Of a DNA stretch of 64,000 bases, positions 59,976 through 64,000 are shown in pieces. The position numbers and the translations under genes are program-made. A model generated the notes under the pieces. The model did no database searches. It was not told the origin of the DNA and saw only the letters and a program-made list of their open reading frames with translations. The DNA comes from Antitrichia curtipendula. Taxonomy: Eukaryota > Streptophyta > Bryopsida > Hypnales > Leucodontaceae. Position 1 is the first letter of the stretch; the number at the start of each line of letters is the position of its first letter. The stretch is taken from the NCBI GenBank assembly GCA_951230915.1, contig OX579635.1, forward strand, positions 24,924,001 through 24,988,000. The letters are read 5' to 3'.

Positions 59976-60625
59976 GATTGAAAATCATTGGTGATGAATT
60001 TTTAAAACTTGATTGCATAGATATGTAGGAAACATCTATATGCACATCTTTCCTATTAACAAGCATCTCCCAAAAAGCTTCAAAATTTCATCTATAGAAA
60101 TTTCAATATTAAAATGACCATATCCAAATTTTGTAAAGTAGATATCTCTTTATTGTAATTAGATTTTTCTATTTGCACCTCATATAGTAACTAATTTTGT
60201 GCGTTTAAACATGATGGTACAATTACTTTGCCAAAATCAAATTAAAATATAGTGATATCCATTTCTTCAAAGTTTGGTCATACAACACTTTTCATTGAAC
60301 TCTTCATTGAATTCTTCATTGATCATCTTTTTGTTACTTAAAGGGGTGTTGTTTATCACAAAAGATGTGCATATGGATGTTTTCCACATATTTATACAAT
60401 CCGATTTAAAAATATTTGTCTCCAATTATTTTCAATAAAATATTTTACAAAACCATGATGCAAATTGCTACTTTTGCAAGGATGCAAATTCACAATTCAA
60501 TTTTGTCAAATTGTCTCCGTATGCAAAAGTATGCAAGTGTTGAAGGTCATTCCTGTTAATCATGCTCCAGTCACTTAGTCTTAGGTTCTTTCTTTCTCTA
60601 TATTTTGTCAACAAGTCAATTGGTC
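59976..60625. other. AT-rich spacer
   Basis: No gene or clear element is seen. TTGAACTCTTCATTGAATTC and its near-repeat around 60295-60325 are a minor local duplication. Confidence 0.35.
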
Positions 60626-61190
60626 CACTACAACAAAAATGGTGTTTTATGACTGCAAAATATGATTGTACTAATTTGTAAAATCAAAAAACATAACTCA
60701 TGTAGAAATCATTGTAGATGATTCGTTTACATAATTGGATCCAATCATTACTAACAAGTCACTTTGAACATAAGTCACATTGGCAGTCATATAGATTAAG
60801 GGATATAATTATCCATAATTTTCCATTTTTTGCCAACATGGCGTTATGTTGACTATCTTTAGGGGCTCAACTTTTTCTTGAGCTACTTGGACAAAGAAAA
60901 ATAAAATCCTATGTGGCATATGTATGCAATGAGTCATATTTTTATGTTCATGTGGAATATGATTCTTGTGAGTCATATTTTTTATTGATGTAAAAAATGA
61001 CTCTAAGAGTCATATTTTCTGTTGATGAGAAATATGACTCTTGTGAGTCATATTGTTGGATGATGTGGAACATGACCTCTATGGTTCATATTCTCTACTG
61101 ATGTAGATAATGACTTTTGTGAATTCTATTTTCTACTGATGTGGAACATGACCCTTATTAGTCATATTCTTGGTTGATGTGGCAATGAAT
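60626..61190. mobile_element. Possible CACTA-type end with subterminal tandem repeats
   Basis: CACTACAACAAAAATGG at 60626 is the typical start of CACTA (EnSpm) elements. About 300 bp inside lies an array of roughly 38-bp units (see next entry), as subterminal repeats in such elements often are. The matching right end was not found, so this could be a fragment or a chance match; the end coordinate marks only the array. Confidence 0.35.
60940..61190 (+). repeat. Array of about six 38-39 bp units
   Basis: The unit is approximately GAATATGACTCTTGTGAGTC followed by ATATT-TCTACTGATGTG. The copies are diverged. The best unit contains ATGACTC-TTGT-GAGTCAT, a 7-bp inverted repeat with TGACTC (GCN4/AP-1-like) half sites. 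Confidence 0.75.
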
Positions 61191-61199
61191 GTTACTAAT

Positions 61200-61960
61200 A
61201 ATTTTATAATTGAATGTAGTCATATTTAAAAAATATAGAATCACATTTTTGGCATAACTGTGAGTATTATGTAATTACAGACTGTCATATTTTGGCATGG
61301 ATATATTTTGAAATATAACTCTAGCGAGTGATATTTGAAATAAGTGAGAACTGCATTTTTTAGATTTGTGTGTATGGTTTGTAATTGGAAGGCCTAAGGT
61401 TTATAGCTGAGGTTTATAGTAGCTTTTGTCATAAACTACAATCACATTTTTCATACATTCTAAATGAAAATGATGCATTGCAATTATGCATTACCATGGT
61501 TTTGCAACTAAATAAAAGACACTATTCAATTAAAAACAAGTACATATGATTATTGAGATGCCCCCCAAAAGTCATATTGGAGAAAGACAATGCAAAAAAG
61601 AATGTCACTTTTTACAATAACATTTATTAGTCATTGGTGTTGCAAAACATATCACAATAACACTATGTAAATGTATATTTCCACACGTTCATAGAACCTA
61701 TATTCTTTACAAAAAAATAAAGACATTGCTTCTCTAGTGTTGCAAGTGGCCTCCAATAACTTCATTCCAACTTTGAGTGCCTACATATACAATCAAGGAG
61801 TTAATTATTAGTGAATGAACAATATAGTTTACCCTTCCAAAATTTAAGGCAATACAAAATATGTAGCAGAAATTTAAGGTAAGACAAAGTCATAAGCACT
61901 ATATCTTTAGAAATCACAAGTAAACAAGAAGGATGAATAACAATGGTGATAGAAGACAAA
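61200..61960. other. AT-rich spacer, scattered GTCATATT words
   Basis: GTCATATT and GTCATATTTT words continue from the tandem array, so this stretch may belong to the same element. No gene is visible. Confidence 0.3.
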
Positions 61961-62350
61961 ATAAATAAAAGGCAACATATGTTAAGAGGTAACAACAAAC
62001 AAGAGGTAAGATGCAACAAGATGCAACAAAAAGCATGAGTTCAGATGCAACAAAATGCAACAAATAAGAAGAAGAAGCAAGAACTAACTAAGATGCAACA
62101 AGAAACAATAAGAAGAACGAGTTACGATGCAATAAGAAGAAACTAAAAGCAAAAACTATGAAATTAATAAGAGGAAACAAAAAGCAAAAGGAACACCTAA
62201 GAATTAATAAGAGGAAACTAGAAGCAAGAACTAAAGAAGCAACAAGAAGCAAGAAGTAAGATGAAAAAAGAAAAAAGAAAACTAAGAGGTAACAAAAAAC
62301 AAAAATTAAGAGGCAATAGAAAACAAGAGCTACATGGCAGTGAGAAGGAA
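61961..62350 (+). repeat. Purine-rich degenerate tandem repeat (ATGCAACAA/GAAGCAAGAA)
   Basis: ATGCAACAA recurs several times around 62009-62100, then AAGAAGCAAGAACTAA and AATTAATAAGAGGAAAC variants follow, and last a roughly 30-bp AACTAAGAGGTAACAAAAAA-type unit. The plus strand is almost free of T and C over long stretches. The open frames on either strand are low-complexity by-products. Confidence 0.65.
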
Positions 62351-64000
62351 AATCTAGAATACAACAAGAAACAAAGAAGAAGAAGAAACAAAAATAGCCA
62401 AATGTTGCACTTTGAGAGGGTGGTTGCAAAAAAACGGCAGCTAGGGATTTCAAAACCCTAAATCACTAGTGGCTAGGGTTTTAAAATCTTAGTCATGTAT
62501 ATGATTTGCTTTAGTCATGTGACTTGTCTTATTCATGCATATAACTTTTCTTGTCATGTGACTTGACGTAATCATGTGACTGACCAAATATGACTATATT
62601 AAACAACTAAGCTATTTTAACAACCAAATTTGATCTAAAGTGGATACATGTTGATACTATACCTCCACTAAATGCTTGAGGGGAAGCTACAAGGCCTTAA
62701 GCACCTACAATATGGTAAAAAAAAGATATCCATGTAGATGCCATGAATCAGTCAAAGTATATACGTCCATGTACAAAGTGTGCTGGAGCAAAAGTATTTG
62801 ATAGAGGCACTATTTAAAAGCATTTTAGAAACAAAAAAAGGGATTATGCTTTTATAGTTTGTAATCTTGTAAGAACATCCAAACAACCCTCTTTTAATTA
62901 CAATACAAGCACGCGTGTGCTCACGGTGAGCCTCAATCTTCATACGAATAGTTTTGTAATTTCTGTAGGGCCTATAGAGACCCTATATAGATGTGTCTTG
63001 TATGGCATTGTTGAGAATCTTCCTAAAAGACAAACAAACTTCAATATATGACATGTGTAAACATTTTATCTATATCCTTGAGATAAAGCATGTACAACCA
63101 TGTTTTTCACTGTTGAATTTTGAATCTTAAGTTGGATATTTAAGTATTGTTTAATTGGCATCTTAATTAAGCAATGAACAAGTTTTTTTAATGATAAACT
63201 ATAACTCTATAAGTGGTTCAGATCTTAACTAAAATTGACACAAATTGTAAAAGTTAGAGGTTTGAGTGGTTTTAGATGGTTTCGGCCAATCTAGGCCAAA
63301 ACTTTGAATTCCAAATGCAAGTTGACATAATTCAAACTTTATGTTACTTTAAGTTGCAGAACGTTGCATGTCTAATCTAAAATAGTAAATTTTTTAAATA
63401 ATGAAATATATTTAGTAAAAATTATGGATGGATGAAGTTTTGTCTCTAATTCATCCTTCAAGACTTCATCCAACATTTTCTTCTAGCCTATAAGTCTAAA
63501 TAAAATTTAACTTTCAAGATTGGATTCTAAATGTCATCTAAATTTTAAGGTTCTTTTGTGACTTAAATTGGATGAATTTTGATATTTTTGTATCCAAAAG
63601 TAACATTCTTTACTATTCAATTTCATCATATGGTATTTTCTTTAATTTTCATCTATTTTTTAAAGTGTGATATTTTACTAGAAACCTCTACAAATCACCT
63701 AATTGATCTTGAATTCAAAGTTGGATTTTATTAAATTCTTAGATGTTTGACTTAAATCTCTAGTTTCTAACTTAACTAAGTTTTTTTTGAGAAAAGAAAT
63801 AACAAATTGCCCAATTTGAAGATATGCCTTGGAATCCATTTCCACCACATATCCAATCTTCAACACTCATATTGTAATTGTATCATGAGGCCCAATTTGA
63901 TTTATTTTTGTTGTGTTTTTTGTGTCTTTATATACAACTTAAATAACGGCTAACTTTTACAACAAGGTATATAAATTATATTTATGATCTACTAGATCTT
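62351..64000. other. AT-rich spacer to the end of the window
   Basis: GTCATGTGACTT words cluster at 62490-62590. No gene or RNA is recognised. The window ends inside featureless AT-rich DNA. Confidence 0.35.

Noticed and set aside
62088..62453. Long minus-strand Phe/Leu-rich frame that could be a membrane protein
   Set aside because: It is a by-product of the purine-rich repeat read on the other strand; no start context, splice sites or motifs.

Overview
The window is nuclear DNA of a land plant. The genes are split by many short GT-AG introns, two of them encode plastid-type proteins (a pTAC10/PAP3 orthologue and a phytyl-ester-synthase-like acyltransferase), and MITEs and a hAT-like relic lie between them. 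The species cannot be read from the sequence. The AT-rich intergenic DNA and the gene set would suit a non-seed plant (moss or lycophyte), but this is inference only.

Layout: 1-2.6 kb is AT-rich spacer with a 304-bp MITE. 2.6-8.3 kb (minus) is a 14-exon pTAC10/PAP3 gene. 8.3-17 kb is AT-rich spacer with decayed repeats and two MITEs. 17.2-18.5 kb (minus) is an unrecognised coiled-coil gene with an apparent frame break at the centre of a perfect inverted repeat and a tandemly duplicated 3' end. 18.7-27.8 kb is AT-rich spacer with decayed repeats. 27.8-33.7 kb (plus) is a 14-exon phytyl ester synthase-like gene. 35.3-37.0 kb (minus) is a broken hAT-like transposase. 37-45 kb is spacer. 45.8-46.2 kb (plus) is a single-exon secreted S-protein homologue. 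47.9-50.9 kb (minus) is a 10-exon secreted class 3 lipase, divergent from a 6-exon M23/LytM peptidase gene at 51.7-55.7 kb (plus). From 55.7 kb to the end there are only transposon remnants and repeats, including a 2.33-kb element with TAA target duplications.

I joined exons by eye from splice consensus, reading-frame continuity and remembered family sequences. Five genes close in frame through every junction; the coiled-coil gene does not. No shared pathway links them. The pTAC10 and PES-like proteins would act in plastids, and the S-protein homologue and lipase carry signal peptides. The most useful oddities are the loss of the nucleophile serine in the PES-like hydrolase half, the frame break in the coiled-coil gene, and several repeat families whose copies can be compared within the window. 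I found no clearly new multi-gene system.
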